Below, piece by piece: positions 8,557 through 17,324 of a DNA stretch of 29,401 nucleotides. The position numbers and the translations under genes are program-made. The notes under the pieces are model-generated. The model was not told where the DNA came from and searched no databases. It saw only the letters and a list, made by a program, of their open reading frames with translations. This stretch comes from Pirellulaceae bacterium (lineage in GTDB: Bacteria; Planctomycetota; Planctomycetia; Pirellulales; Pirellulaceae): NCBI GenBank assembly GCA_022448645.1, contig JAKVBZ010000067.1, positions 1 to 29,401 on the forward strand. Reading direction: 5' to 3'. Position 1 is the first letter of the stretch; each line of letters begins with the position of its first letter.

Positions 8557-9015
8557 CTAGTCCGTGTCTTCGAGGACTTGACGAATCTCGTCGACCGTTT
8601 TGGATTGTGTTAGAAAATTACAAAATGTGTCATTACGCAAATTGCGTGAGATCGTTTCCAGCACTTGCAGGTGTCGTTCTGATTGATCTGGAGGAGAAAC
8701 CAATAAAAAGAAAAGTCGCACATGCGCCCCATCGAGACTTTCAAAATCCACGCCATCCGCGCTGACACCCACGGTACCTACCGTACGTGAGACACCATCG
8801 TGTTTGGCATGAGGTACAGCGATGCCACGGCCAATTCCTGTCGTGCCTAACCGTTCACGTTCCATGATCCGCTGGACGACGTTCTCGTGCTCATCGTTCT
8901 CCAGTTCACCTGCCCCTACTAAAGCTCCGGTTAACTCTCTAATCACACCTTCTTTGTCATACGCCTTCAGTTCCGGTTGAATAGCATCCATACACATAAA
9001 GTCACTAAATTTCAT
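8557..9015 (-). CDS. ptsN: PTS EIIA type-2 (PtsN-like) protein
   Basis: 152 residues, the normal size of a stand-alone fructose/mannitol-type EIIA domain. The phosphorylation site is visible as GRGIAVPHAKHDGV with His69. The following segments (DFESLDGAHVRLFFLLVSP and HLQVLETISRNLRN) are standard for the fold. PtsN-type proteins usually regulate rather than transport, receiving phosphate from an EI/HPr chain in the nitrogen PTS. No EI, HPr or permease gene is next to it, which fits a regulatory role. The start ATG is preceded by AAAGGA at about 8 nt. It sits 49 bp after the UbiD-family gene and is probably co-transcribed with it. The symbol is assigned by family only. Confidence 0.85.
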   Translation of the reverse strand: MKFSDFMCMDAIQPELKAYDKEGVIRELTGALVGAGELENDEHENVVQRIMERERLGTTGIGRGIAVPHAKHDGVSRTVGTVGVSADGVDFESLDGAHVRLFFLLVSPPDQSERHLQVLETISRNLRNDTFCNFLTQSKTVDEIRQVLEDTD

Positions 9016-9064
9016 GCAGAGTTTCCTTTAAACGCTTCTGCCTGTCATCCAGACAATCGGGTTT

Positions 9065-10906
9065 TCATAAGAATTTCGCTAATGGACCACCACATGCTGC
9101 CAGGGCGTCGACACGTCGACTCACTGTGGGATCCTCTAACAACGGGGGAGCATGATGTCGCTTAGCGCGTCCATCCATGACCAGCGCACCACGGCATCCC
9201 CAATGCTTGTGAGAAACAAACTCCTCAATTCCGTATAAATCGGTTGCGGGGTCACTACGCGTAAACGTGACCCACAAAAAATTGTTCAATGTACGTTCCA
9301 CCATTTGGCTGTCATCAACCACTACCAACAGGGGAAACTGATTAATCGAATCCTTGTGCTGGTATTGCTTACAAAAATCGACCATTTGGCGCTCGGCCTG
9401 TCCTCGTCGGTCGGGACAGACCGGTCCTTGAATTGCCAGGACACCCGGCAAACAAATTCGTGGATCCCCAAAACCTTCGGGTAGCCGCAAGTCGGGAGGT
9501 AGCTCTTGCGGAAGCTGCCGACAAGCTGGCCCCACGGCCGCAACAACCACCTTCGATCCTTCGTTTAAACCTGTTCCTGAATAGTCCAGCGTATCAATCG
9601 TCGTCAAAGTCTGGAAGTGCAAGTCTCGTGTCCAATCGACTCGTTCCAACAAATGACGAAAAAAGTCTTGAGTGTGGTCGATTTTTAGCGACGGTTGATC
9701 CTCCTGGGCCACGATGAGCAAGTATTTAGCAAGTGAGAGCTGTCCTTGGCCCAAAATTGCGTTGGCTTGGGTTAATAATTCGCGTGGGCGGTCTCGGACT
9801 TCGTAGGGCACATATCGCTCACTACCAATCGCCAACAGCAGCGGATGTACACCTGTCGCGTCGACGGCTTGGACCGCTTGCACACCCGGCAGGACGGTGG
9901 GAATGATCGGGCCTGTCAATTCGTGAATCAATTCGCCCAGCACCGAATCTTCCTGCGGCGGTCGGCCCACCACCGTAAAAGGCCAAATCGCGTCTTTCCG
10001 ATGCGTCACCCGGTCGACACGTAATACGGGATAGTCGTGAATCAGGCTGTAATAACCGAGATGGTCGCCAAAGGGACCTTCTGGTAGCAAGCGGTCTGAA
10101 TCTACGGTACCTGAAAGGCAAAAATCGGCCTGCGCGTAGACGGGAAGCGGGGTTGAGCCGGCATACATAGGCAAACGGTACCCTGCTAGCGCTCCGGCAA
10201 AACCCAATTCGGACATACCTTCGGGCAATGGCATGACCCCCGCCACCATAACGGCTGGAGAACCACCCACAAAAACATTGACATGCAGCGGCCGACCGGC
10301 CTGGATAGCCGCCGCATGATGCACCCCAATCCCACGGTGGATTTGATAGTGCAAGCCGACTTCTTCGTTCGTCCGATAATCGCCGCCAGACAACTGGACG
10401 CGATACATGCCCAAATTGGACTGTCCCATTCCGGGTCGGTCAACGTGTTCCGTGTAGACCACCGGGAGTGTGATAAAAGGGCCTCCGTCGTCCGGCCACG
10501 ATTTCAACTGAGGCAAATCGCTTACGGATACCGTCTGAGTCATCACAGGGGCATGACGGACTCGTCGAGGCATCATGCTGATGGCCGCTCGCATGGCAGC
10601 CATGCTGCGTCCAGGATGCTTCCAGGCTGCACGGGGATCCAGTTTGAGTTGGATGAGATGTTGGACAGAATGCAGTGTATCCCGAAAGATATAGCGGGCG
10701 CGTTCCATGGTACCGAACAAGTTAGAGACCATTGGAAAGCGACAGTTCTTGACGTTGGTAAAGAGCACCGCAGGACCATCAGATGCATTGACACGACGGT
10801 GAATCTCAGCAACTTCCAGGCAAGCATCCACCTCGGTGTCGAAACGGATCAGATGCCCAGCCGACTCCAGGTCTGCCACACAATGCTGCAAGGTGAGGTA
10901 GCCCAT
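9065..10906 (-). CDS. UbiD-family decarboxylase (prenylated-FMN type)
   Basis: 613 residues, longer than E. coli UbiD (about 490) and like the long members seen in Bacteroidetes and Planctomycetes. The prenyl-FMN and metal-binding region is recognisable: SNLGMYRVQ (Asn and Arg), GLHYQIHRGIG (His) and PLPEGMSELGFAGAL (Glu). The acid motif EGPFGDHLGYYS is intact. These enzymes decarboxylate aromatic or unsaturated acids, including 4-hydroxy-3-polyprenylbenzoate in ubiquinone synthesis and an equivalent step proposed for futalosine menaquinone synthesis. Which applies here cannot be read from the sequence. No UbiX-like prenyltransferase for the cofactor is in the window. RBS GGAG sits just before the ATG, 14 bp after the MoxR stop. 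Confidence 0.88.
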   Translation of the reverse strand: MGYLTLQHCVADLESAGHLIRFDTEVDACLEVAEIHRRVNASDGPAVLFTNVKNCRFPMVSNLFGTMERARYIFRDTLHSVQHLIQLKLDPRAAWKHPGRSMAAMRAAISMMPRRVRHAPVMTQTVSVSDLPQLKSWPDDGGPFITLPVVYTEHVDRPGMGQSNLGMYRVQLSGGDYRTNEEVGLHYQIHRGIGVHHAAAIQAGRPLHVNVFVGGSPAVMVAGVMPLPEGMSELGFAGALAGYRLPMYAGSTPLPVYAQADFCLSGTVDSDRLLPEGPFGDHLGYYSLIHDYPVLRVDRVTHRKDAIWPFTVVGRPPQEDSVLGELIHELTGPIIPTVLPGVQAVQAVDATGVHPLLLAIGSERYVPYEVRDRPRELLTQANAILGQGQLSLAKYLLIVAQEDQPSLKIDHTQDFFRHLLERVDWTRDLHFQTLTTIDTLDYSGTGLNEGSKVVVAAVGPACRQLPQELPPDLRLPEGFGDPRICLPGVLAIQGPVCPDRRGQAERQMVDFCKQYQHKDSINQFPLLVVVDDSQMVERTLNNFLWVTFTRSDPATDLYGIEEFVSHKHWGCRGALVMDGRAKRHHAPPLLEDPTVSRRVDALAACGGPLAKFL

Positions 10907-10920
10907 GGTTCTCCGTTGAG

Positions 10921-11928
10921 CTAGAAAGTCAAATCTTCGTCGCTATCACTGTCGTCATCATCCTCGGAGCGGTCCGGATGTAACGGATCATCAGAGGAAA
11001 AGAAGAAATCTCCCAATCCCAACGGTACATTGTCACCGCCGAGGGAACGGTTTTTTCTTTCTGCCAATGCTTCCAGGTCTAAAGCATCGTCACCCAAACA
11101 CCTCTCCAAAGCCTCGTGCCAAATGACATCCTGACTGACAGGATGGGCCGGATCTTGTCCCAGTCGTTTCATGGCATAACGCAATACGTTGATCCCATCA
11201 CGAGGTGAAAAATCGAGCTTCAACTCGTGCGACCGCTGCAAAAACTCAACAGTGAGCGCCAACATCTCTGGCCGGACAAACGGTAAGTGATAATTTAAAA
11301 TGGCCATTTCGTCGTCTCGAGATGGAAACCCAAGACTCAACGTAGGCTGCAAGCGACTCAGGATGTAATCCGGGATTTCGTAGGTCGAGTCATCCTGATT
11401 CATGGTGACAGCACAACGAAATTCTGGATGCGCTCCGATGGTAATACCTGCGACAATCGATTCGACGTAACGGCGGTGATCGAGCAGCGGAGCCAGACTT
11501 GCCCACGACTTCTCATTCATTCGATTGCCTTCGTCTAACAAACAAACTCCTCCGCGAACCATCGCCGTGACAAGCGGAGATGCATGATAAGCAATGCGAC
11601 CGCTTTCTGCCAAAACGGGTGTCACCAGCAAGTCCTCAGGACGTGTGTCCGCCGTGCACTGGTAGATATAAAGCGGCTGCTGACGCTGTTGGCTGGCTGC
11701 CATGCCCAGCGCCGTCTTGCCGATTCCAGGTGGACCAACCAATCGTGGAGTCAACGGTAAATCCTGTTCGTCCACCACCAACCAACAGGCAAGCAATTGA
11801 CGTAAGACCTCTGCCTGGCCAATCCACTGGCCAATCACATCATGTGGATCTCCTAGTCGCAAGCGAACACCGTCAATTTCCACAAAATCGTCCGTCAAGG
11901 AAGGCGGTTTATCATGCGGCGCGTGCAT
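10921..11928 (-). CDS. MoxR-type AAA+ ATPase with acidic tail
   Basis: 335 residues. Walker A is GPPGIGKT at 65-72, Walker B is VCLLDEGNR beginning at about 128, and sensor 1 is in AVTMNQDD (Asn177). The arrangement (substrate-gate segment with TRPEDLL, then [14 protein letters not shown]) is that of the MoxR/NorQ/CbbQ group. These ATPases remodel or activate partner enzymes, usually with a von Willebrand A-domain protein. No such partner is encoded nearby; the next gene downstream is the UbiD-family decarboxylase 14 bp away. The last 30 residues are strongly acidic ([16 protein letters not shown]), perhaps a partner-binding tail. It is the first gene of this leftward operon. Confidence 0.87.
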   Translation of the reverse strand: MHAPHDKPPSLTDDFVEIDGVRLRLGDPHDVIGQWIGQAEVLRQLLACWLVVDEQDLPLTPRLVGPPGIGKTALGMAASQQRQQPLYIYQCTADTRPEDLLVTPVLAESGRIAYHASPLVTAMVRGGVCLLDEGNRMNEKSWASLAPLLDHRRYVESIVAGITIGAHPEFRCAVTMNQDDSTYEIPDYILSRLQPTLSLGFPSRDDEMAILNYHLPFVRPEMLALTVEFLQRSHELKLDFSPRDGINVLRYAMKRLGQDPAHPVSQDVIWHEALERCLGDDALDLEALAERKNRSLGGDNVPLGLGDFFFSSDDPLHPDRSEDDDDSDSDEDLTF

Positions 11929-12038
11929 CGAGACTCCCGTCAGGTGTGGTAATCGTAACGTATACTTTCGAAGGCTCTATAAGCAATTGTAGGGATTATG
12001 TCGCCCGACGCCACCAAAGGGTTGCTGGATAACTCGCT
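11929..12038. promoter_or_regulatory. Divergent intergenic region between MoxR operon and membrane glycosyltransferase-like gene
   Basis: 110 bp between two divergent starts, so both promoters are expected here. The stretch is AT-richer than its surroundings (around 11950-12000). AAAGGG at about 12016 lies too far upstream of the rightward ATG to be a normal ribosome-binding site. I cannot assign -35/-10 boxes confidently. Confidence 0.4.
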
Positions 12039-13829
12039 ATGACTTCGGAACATCCCCACGCCACCACCTCCACCACTTGGATGGAACGCGGCATTTATCT
12101 GGCACTCGTTATGGCCTGTGCTGTCGCACTTTCTCCCAATATGGCCGATGCTGATTTGTGGGGCCATGTGCAATTTGGCCTGGACGTCATGGAAGATGGG
12201 CTCGCCCATCGGACCACCTATTCCTACTCGGCCGATGGTTACCCATGGATCAACCATGAGAATCTGGCTGAATTATTAATGGCTTCTGTGGCAACATGGA
12301 TAGGAGGCCCCGGCTTGTTGGCCATGAAATGCGCATTGGGCTTATTGGTCGTGGGCATCATCCTCCAAAGGGCTCAACAACAACGCGTCGGCATGCTGGC
12401 ACTCTGCATCGTCGTCTTAATCGTATCGGTCAACATGACCTATCACTGGAGCATCCGGCCCCAGATATTTTCCTACACATTCTTCGCTTTGTTGATAGCA
12501 ATCGTCAGCTGGTGCTTCGATTCCTGGCCCAGTCGATGGATACCGGTACCGTCAGATAGGGATACCACAGATGTTCCCTCGCCAAGTTGTGCCATCGCCC
12601 AACTAAAACATCTGTGGTGGGCTCCCGGGATATTATTTGTGTGGACCAATTCACATGGCGGCTTTGTGGCCGGATTCTGTATTTTGGGATGCTACTTGTT
12701 CTGTCGTTCTATCCAAGCAATCCAGCTTTGGGGTAAGTCCGGTTGGGAAGTCGCTAGATATATTTGGTGCATCCTCATTGTGACCATACTAGCCACCTTG
12801 CTCAATCCTTACGGCAGCGGTCTCCATGTTTGGCTGCTCGATTCACTAGGTCGCCCTCGACCTGAGATTGCGGAGTGGCATCCACCTGACTTGAACAGCA
12901 TGTTAACCATCCCACTCCTTTTGCTGAGCATACTGTGGGTAGTGGTCCTGCTTTTTAGTCGACGAGTTCTCCATTGGAGCCAACTTGTCGTCATGTCCAT
13001 CACCATTTGGCAATGTTACGAACATCAACGCCACGTTCCTTTTTTCGCCATACTGTTTGGTCTGTGGATGGCTCCACACGTTGACGACCTGCTGCGTCGA
13101 TTTCAAAAGGACGAGACCGGGCAGTTTGAAAAAGGCGTGACACCGCGCATGCAAGGTGTCTTGATGGCCGGACTGGTCGCCACGCTATTGTTGCTCTCAG
13201 TTCGGCTCTACGATCGACTCCACGAATTACGTGTGGAACGAAACGAATTCCCTATCGCCGCTTTTCAATACATGGCCGACCAGGAACTTAGTGGAAAACT
13301 GGTCGTAACCTACAACTGGTCTCAATACGCGATCGCCGCCTTTTGCACCGAACAGGAAGGCACTCGAAGAATGCGTGTCGGTTTTGACGGACGCTTTCGC
13401 ACATGTTACCCGCAAGAAGTTGTGGACATGCACTTTGACTTCGTGCTTGGAAACGGTGGTCCACAGGCGCGCTGGCGAGGTCCCGAGTCTCCTCCGTTTA
13501 ACCCTCTGAGGGTACTGGAACATCAACAGCCCCACCTAGTACTGTTCAGCCGTTATCAAACTCATGCTGTCGATGTCATGCAAGGAGTTCAAGACAACTG
13601 GGTACTCCTCTATCAAGATGAGTTGGCCCAGCTTTGGGGCCGTGCTGAGCGATACAACAACCCTGCTGACCCACATTACTTGCCCGACGTACAGCGTCAA
13701 ATCTCCGACGAACCTCAGAATGGTTCAGTGCCTTGGCCCGCATTACCACATTTTGGTGGTACCCGTGTCATTTCTGTCGCGGACGATGACGATAATGTAC
13801 GAAGCGTTGCCCATGCCGAGCAGTCGTGA
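12039..13829 (+). CDS. Multi-spanning membrane protein, possible GT-C-type glycosyltransferase
   Basis: 596 residues with about ten to twelve hydrophobic helices in the first 400 and a soluble C-terminal domain from about 400. After the first helix comes NMADADLWGHVQFG (DADLWGH at 37-43), and a second polar loop has YPWINHENLAE. An acidic motif in the first non-cytoplasmic loop followed by a Glu/His loop is typical of GT-C enzymes (PMT, ArnT and oligosaccharyltransferase types) that take sugars from polyprenyl-phosphate carriers. The following gene encodes a polyprenyl-phosphate-sugar-synthase-like protein, which supports this reading. I do not recognise a named family, so the enzymatic role is inference. 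The soluble tail contains RVGFDGRFRTCYP and no motif known to me. Confidence 0.7.
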   Translation: MTSEHPHATTSTTWMERGIYLALVMACAVALSPNMADADLWGHVQFGLDVMEDGLAHRTTYSYSADGYPWINHENLAELLMASVATWIGGPGLLAMKCALGLLVVGIILQRAQQQRVGMLALCIVVLIVSVNMTYHWSIRPQIFSYTFFALLIAIVSWCFDSWPSRWIPVPSDRDTTDVPSPSCAIAQLKHLWWAPGILFVWTNSHGGFVAGFCILGCYLFCRSIQAIQLWGKSGWEVARYIWCILIVTILATLLNPYGSGLHVWLLDSLGRPRPEIAEWHPPDLNSMLTIPLLLLSILWVVVLLFSRRVLHWSQLVVMSITIWQCYEHQRHVPFFAILFGLWMAPHVDDLLRRFQKDETGQFEKGVTPRMQGVLMAGLVATLLLLSVRLYDRLHELRVERNEFPIAAFQYMADQELSGKLVVTYNWSQYAIAAFCTEQEGTRRMRVGFDGRFRTCYPQEVVDMHFDFVLGNGGPQARWRGPESPPFNPLRVLEHQQPHLVLFSRYQTHAVDVMQGVQDNWVLLYQDELAQLWGRAERYNNPADPHYLPDVQRQISDEPQNGSVPWPALPHFGGTRVISVADDDDNVRSVAHAEQS

Positions 13830-13930
13830 TTCGACAACAACAATGTTCATTCAGCCTACTATTCAATACCTAGCTGTTCACTGTCATTCCGAATGGTACA
13901 AAACGGTATCGCAACCGAAGGGAAGACGAT

Positions 13931-14812
13931 ATGATCGTGGAACCAACTGTTGAAACAACCACAGATCCTTCCGTCATCAGTACAGAAAACGGTCATTCTC
14001 GGATGCCAGGTGGTTCGTTGAACCATCGCATCCATCAAACCTTGGATCGCGTCGAATCGTTGGGTAAACTTCTAGAAGTGGACGAAGCATACGACAAACC
14101 GACTTTGGATTTTGACATCCCAGCCGATTTTTCATTGTCGGTCGTTATTCCCGTATATAACGAGCAGGATACGATCGCCGAAACAATTGCACGTGTTCGT
14201 TCCTTGCCCGTCCCGACCGAAATTATCATTGTGGACGATGACAGTTCTGACGGGACGAGACATTATTTGCAACAGATTGCCATGGTCGAAGGCATTCGCG
14301 TTGTCTTAAAACCACGCAATCAAGGCAAGGGCGCGGCATTGCGCACCGGTTTCGCCCACGCACAGGGGACAGTCGTAGCCATTCAAGACGCCGACATGGA
14401 ATACGATCCTCGCGACCTTTTGCCGCTCATCCGACCGATCTTGGAAGGTAGCGCTGATGTCGTGTACGGCTCAAGATTCGCCAGCAAAAGCAACATCGGT
14501 TCCTCGCTGTGGCACCGCATGGGCAACCGAGTGTTGACCATCGCTTCCAACCTGTTTACCGGCCTGAGATTGACCGACATGGAAACTTGCTACAAAGTGT
14601 TCCGGCGCGGCGTATTGGAAAACATCGTATTGCGACAAGAACGATTCGGTTTCGAACCCGAATTTACGGCTAAAATCGCGCGGCAACGTTTTCGTGTTAC
14701 CGAGCTGCCAATTTCGTACTGCCCTCGTTCTTGGGATGCCGGCAAAAAAATTGGTGTCAAAGATGGCCTGAACGCTCTCTACTGCGTCGTGCGATACGGA
14801 TTGTTTAAGTAG
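13931..14812 (+). CDS. Family-2 glycosyltransferase, polyprenyl-phosphate sugar synthase type
   Basis: 293 residues. A 67-residue N-terminal extension precedes a GT-A domain with LSVVIPVYNEQDTI, IIVDDDSSDGT (DDD at 102-104), NQGKGAALRTGF and the metal-binding AIQDADMEYDP (DAD at 153-155). The later YGSRF and TDMETCYKVFRR segments are typical of the DPM1/DPG-synthase group, which makes polyprenyl-phosphate-linked mannose or glucose on the cytoplasmic face. There are no C-terminal membrane helices, as in short DPM1 forms. GGGAAG lies close to the ATG. It follows the GT-C-like gene by 101 bp in the same direction; the product could feed that enzyme. The sugar is not predictable from sequence. 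Confidence 0.85.
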   Translation: MIVEPTVETTTDPSVISTENGHSRMPGGSLNHRIHQTLDRVESLGKLLEVDEAYDKPTLDFDIPADFSLSVVIPVYNEQDTIAETIARVRSLPVPTEIIIVDDDSSDGTRHYLQQIAMVEGIRVVLKPRNQGKGAALRTGFAHAQGTVVAIQDADMEYDPRDLLPLIRPILEGSADVVYGSRFASKSNIGSSLWHRMGNRVLTIASNLFTGLRLTDMETCYKVFRRGVLENIVLRQERFGFEPEFTAKIARQRFRVTELPISYCPRSWDAGKKIGVKDGLNALYCVVRYGLFK

Positions 14813-14955
14813 TATCGAAAAAAATCGCCTGTTTCTAACAAAGCATTCGGTATGACACGCGTCCTATTCTGAGGGGACGAATTGAATCAGGATTTCTAGC
14901 AGATCTCCGAAAGCATCAGTATGTCAACCGAATCGCCAAAGATTGCGTTCGAATG

Positions 14956-14985
14956 TTGCTTTTGACGAACGATTTCGTGTATGAT
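14956..14985 (+). promoter_or_regulatory. Candidate sigma-70-like promoter for the DUF1501 gene
   Basis: TTGCTT at 14956-14961, an 18-nt spacer and TATGAT at 14980-14985 match the -35/-10 consensus at four and five of six positions. The ATG at 15024 would then have a leader of about 30 nt. Planctomycete promoter consensus is less certain, so this is tentative. Confidence 0.3.
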
Positions 14986-15023
14986 TGACCAACGAGCAAC
15001 TTGTCTCAACAGCTTTTTGCATT

Positions 15024-16442
15024 ATGAAACACAGAGATTTCTCTACTTCGGTTTCGCGTCGCGACATGCTCGCTAAATCCAGTTTAGGTTTTGGCAGCTT
15101 GGCACTAGCCGGTTTACTGCAAGATGCCCAGGCGGCTCCCACATCTGGCCTTGCTCCACGCTGCAGTCATAGGCGACCCAAAGCCCGAGCTGTGATCCAG
15201 CTGTTTCAGAACGGCGGTCCATCGCAAATGGACATGTTCGATCCCAAGCCAGAGCTTACGAAACGGGCTGGTGAGCCGTTCCCCGACGAATGGGAACGCA
15301 CCAGTAGCAAAAGCAATCGTAACGTTTTGATGGCGTCTTCGTTTCAGTTTCGACCTCACGGTCAATCCGGAATGGAGTTTTCTGACGCCATCCCGCATCT
15401 ATCTACGATTGTGGACGAGTTGTGCCTGATCCGGTCGATGTACACAGAGCATAACAATCATCCGTTTGGCATTAATATGTTTCAAACGGGTAAGGTCCTA
15501 GCAGGACGTCCTGCCATGGGATCTTGGATTTGCTATGCACTAGGAACAGAAAACCAAAACTTACCTGGGTACATCGTCTTGCGTGACGCCGAAGGGTACA
15601 ACACTTCTGGCAAACTTGTCTGGTCCAGCGGCTGGCTTCCGGCCGTCTATCAAGGAACCGAATTTGGTTCCTCGGGCAGTCCCGTGCCCAACATGAATCC
15701 AACTCGGGCGCTACCTGTCAAAGCCCGACAACGTCAGATCAAGTTGCTGAATGAGATGAACCAGGCGCATCGCCTAGGCCATCCTCAGGAATCGGAGTTG
15801 GAAGCCCGCATAGAAAATTTTGAGCTGGCAGCACGCATGCAATTGGCTGCCAATGACATCCTAGACATCTCGGACGAAACCAACGAAACTCGTCAGCTTT
15901 ACGGACTTGATAACCCAATCAGCGCCGAATATGGCAAACGCTGCCTGCTGGCGCGGCGGTTGGTGGAAGCGGGAGTTCGCTTTGTCCAAGTTCATCCGCC
16001 TCCTTTCCAGCCATGGGATCATCATGCGGATCTCGCAAAACGCATGCGCGAAATCTGTGGTGTGGTAGATCAGGCGAGTAAAGCGTTAATCCTCGACCTT
16101 TTGAGGCGAGGCATGTTGGATGAAGTGCTGGTGATCTGGGCCGGCGAATTCGGACGCCTGCCTATCACTCAAGGCGAAGCGGGGCGTGACCACAACCGTC
16201 ATGCGTTTAGCATCTTCATGGCAGGTGGCGGTTTTCAAGGTGGACACGTTCACGGCGCCACCGACGATTTCGGCTACGCATCTGTCGTGGACCGTGTGAG
16301 CTGCGCCGACCTGCACGCCACGATCCTACATCAATTGGGCATCGATCACTCACGCCTGAGCTATCATCATGGCGGACGTGACGAACGACTCACCGATCCC
16401 GAGGTGACTGGCGCACGCGTTCTGCATGAGTTGCTGGTCTGA
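15024..16442 (+). CDS. DUF1501 protein with Tat signal
   Basis: 472 residues from ATG 15024; an upstream TTG at 14985 would disrupt the leader. The leader has a twin-arginine motif (SRRDML, Arg12-13) followed by a hydrophobic stretch and AQAAP. The domain shows the hallmarks of DUF1501, a sulfatase/alkaline-phosphatase-like fold: VIQLFQNGGPSQMDMFDPKP, SMYTEHNNHPFG, EFGRLPITQGEAGRDHNRHAF and MAGGGFQGG. Planctomycetes carry many copies, usually beside a DUF1549/DUF1553 cytochrome-like partner, and the function is not settled. Here no partner precedes it (GT2 gene upstream) or follows it (ferritin-like gene on the other strand). It appears to be a single-gene unit. The product is probably exported folded. 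Confidence 0.88.
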   Translation: MKHRDFSTSVSRRDMLAKSSLGFGSLALAGLLQDAQAAPTSGLAPRCSHRRPKARAVIQLFQNGGPSQMDMFDPKPELTKRAGEPFPDEWERTSSKSNRNVLMASSFQFRPHGQSGMEFSDAIPHLSTIVDELCLIRSMYTEHNNHPFGINMFQTGKVLAGRPAMGSWICYALGTENQNLPGYIVLRDAEGYNTSGKLVWSSGWLPAVYQGTEFGSSGSPVPNMNPTRALPVKARQRQIKLLNEMNQAHRLGHPQESELEARIENFELAARMQLAANDILDISDETNETRQLYGLDNPISAEYGKRCLLARRLVEAGVRFVQVHPPPFQPWDHHADLAKRMREICGVVDQASKALILDLLRRGMLDEVLVIWAGEFGRLPITQGEAGRDHNRHAFSIFMAGGGFQGGHVHGATDDFGYASVVDRVSCADLHATILHQLGIDHSRLSYHHGGRDERLTDPEVTGARVLHELLV

Positions 16443-16501
16443 GCGCCGTGGCGTTGCTCTTACGCTTTATTTTTTTCGATCGGCTCCAGTCGCTTCTCAG
16501 A

Positions 16502-16957
16502 CTACGCCTGCATGTATTCCTTTAAGTAACCCTTAAACAGCACCAAATGTTCTTCTTCTGAAGCCAGCAATCGGATGGCCAAATCTTGAGTCACGTAATC
16601 TTCGCCTTCCGTTTCGCTGATGATCTTTTTGTACTGAGAACACGCTGCCTTCTCGGCTTCAATCACAGCCCGAATAACCCCTACAACATCCGTGGTATCA
16701 TCGCTAGGTTGCTGCTGTTTTCCCACAACTATTGACGCAGAGCCCGGCACCAAACCGCCCAATTGCTTGATGCGTTGAGCTAACGTTTGCGCGTGATTCA
16801 ACTCCTCCGTAATGTCTGCAGCCAGAGACTTCTTGATCTCCTCAGCCCTCACACCGTCCAGGTTCGTGCTATTGGCCAAGTAATTCATGACTGTCTCTAA
16901 TTCCATGCAATAGGCGGCAGTCAGTAGTTCAATGATTTGTTCAGTCTTGCTTGACAT
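16502..16957 (-). CDS. Ferritin-like / bacterioferritin-type di-iron protein
   Basis: 151 residues forming a four-helix ferritin-like pattern. Candidate di-iron ligands are Glu19, the ExxH pair Glu52/His55 (EELNHA), Glu102 in AVIEAEKAA and the second ExxH Glu134/His137 (SEEEHL). That spacing is standard for bacterioferritin-type and related ferritin-like proteins. No Met equivalent for haem binding can be named with certainty. It may store iron or act as a small oxidase or Dps-like protector. RBS GGAG lies 7 nt before the ATG. It is convergent with the DUF1501 gene (59 bp gap) and has no evident operon partner. The family is firm, the exact subfamily is not. Confidence 0.82.
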   Translation of the reverse strand: MSSKTEQIIELLTAAYCMELETVMNYLANSTNLDGVRAEEIKKSLAADITEELNHAQTLAQRIKQLGGLVPGSASIVVGKQQQPSDDTTDVVGVIRAVIEAEKAACSQYKKIISETEGEDYVTQDLAIRLLASEEEHLVLFKGYLKEYMQA

Positions 16958-17324
16958 AAAAATACTCCAAAGTTTGATAGGAAGTCATTGTTGTTTTTAG
17001 TGTCCCGAACGAACCATACTTGTCTCGTACGCGATCCAGCACCTGAGCCACGTTCCACCAATTGATATACCGAAGTAGCGCAAACCCATTCCACTTACGT
17101 TATATGATCCATACTCCACTTCTAAGGGTACATCAGGAACGAGTGAGGACAGCCTTGTGCCCTCCTCGGCCGCTACCACATCCGCCCCTTTCCATGGCAT
17201 GATTCTTGTTGAATGGAAGCACCGTCGAGCGCCGGACTGCAGTGCTTGTTAAAAATCGGACCCAAAGGCATGATTCCGAAGAAACGGATTGAGTCCACTT
17301 CTCGGTTTTCTCTAGCCTGCTCGC
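16958..17324. other. 367-bp spacer between ferritin-like and HEAT-repeat genes
   Basis: No RNA gene, terminator with a T-run or recognised protein is visible. The only open frame is the small leftward one listed separately. The ferritin-like gene promoter should be in the part nearest 16958. Confidence 0.5.
16997..17200 (-). CDS. Possible small hypothetical protein (67 aa)
   Basis: ATG at 17200 opens 67 codons in a spacer that otherwise has no gene, in the same direction as both neighbours. The product (MPWKGADVVAAEEGTRL...) resembles nothing I recognise and has no signal peptide; the middle segment YFGISIGGTWLRCWIAY is mildly hydrophobic. There is no clear ribosome-binding site. It may well be a chance frame. 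Confidence 0.18.
   Translation of the reverse strand: MPWKGADVVAAEEGTRLSSLVPDVPLEVEYGSYNVSGMGLRYFGISIGGTWLRCWIAYETSMVRSGH

Noticed and set aside
10283..10924. Rightward 213-codon frame
   Set aside because: Antisense to the UbiD-family gene, which has all its signature motifs.
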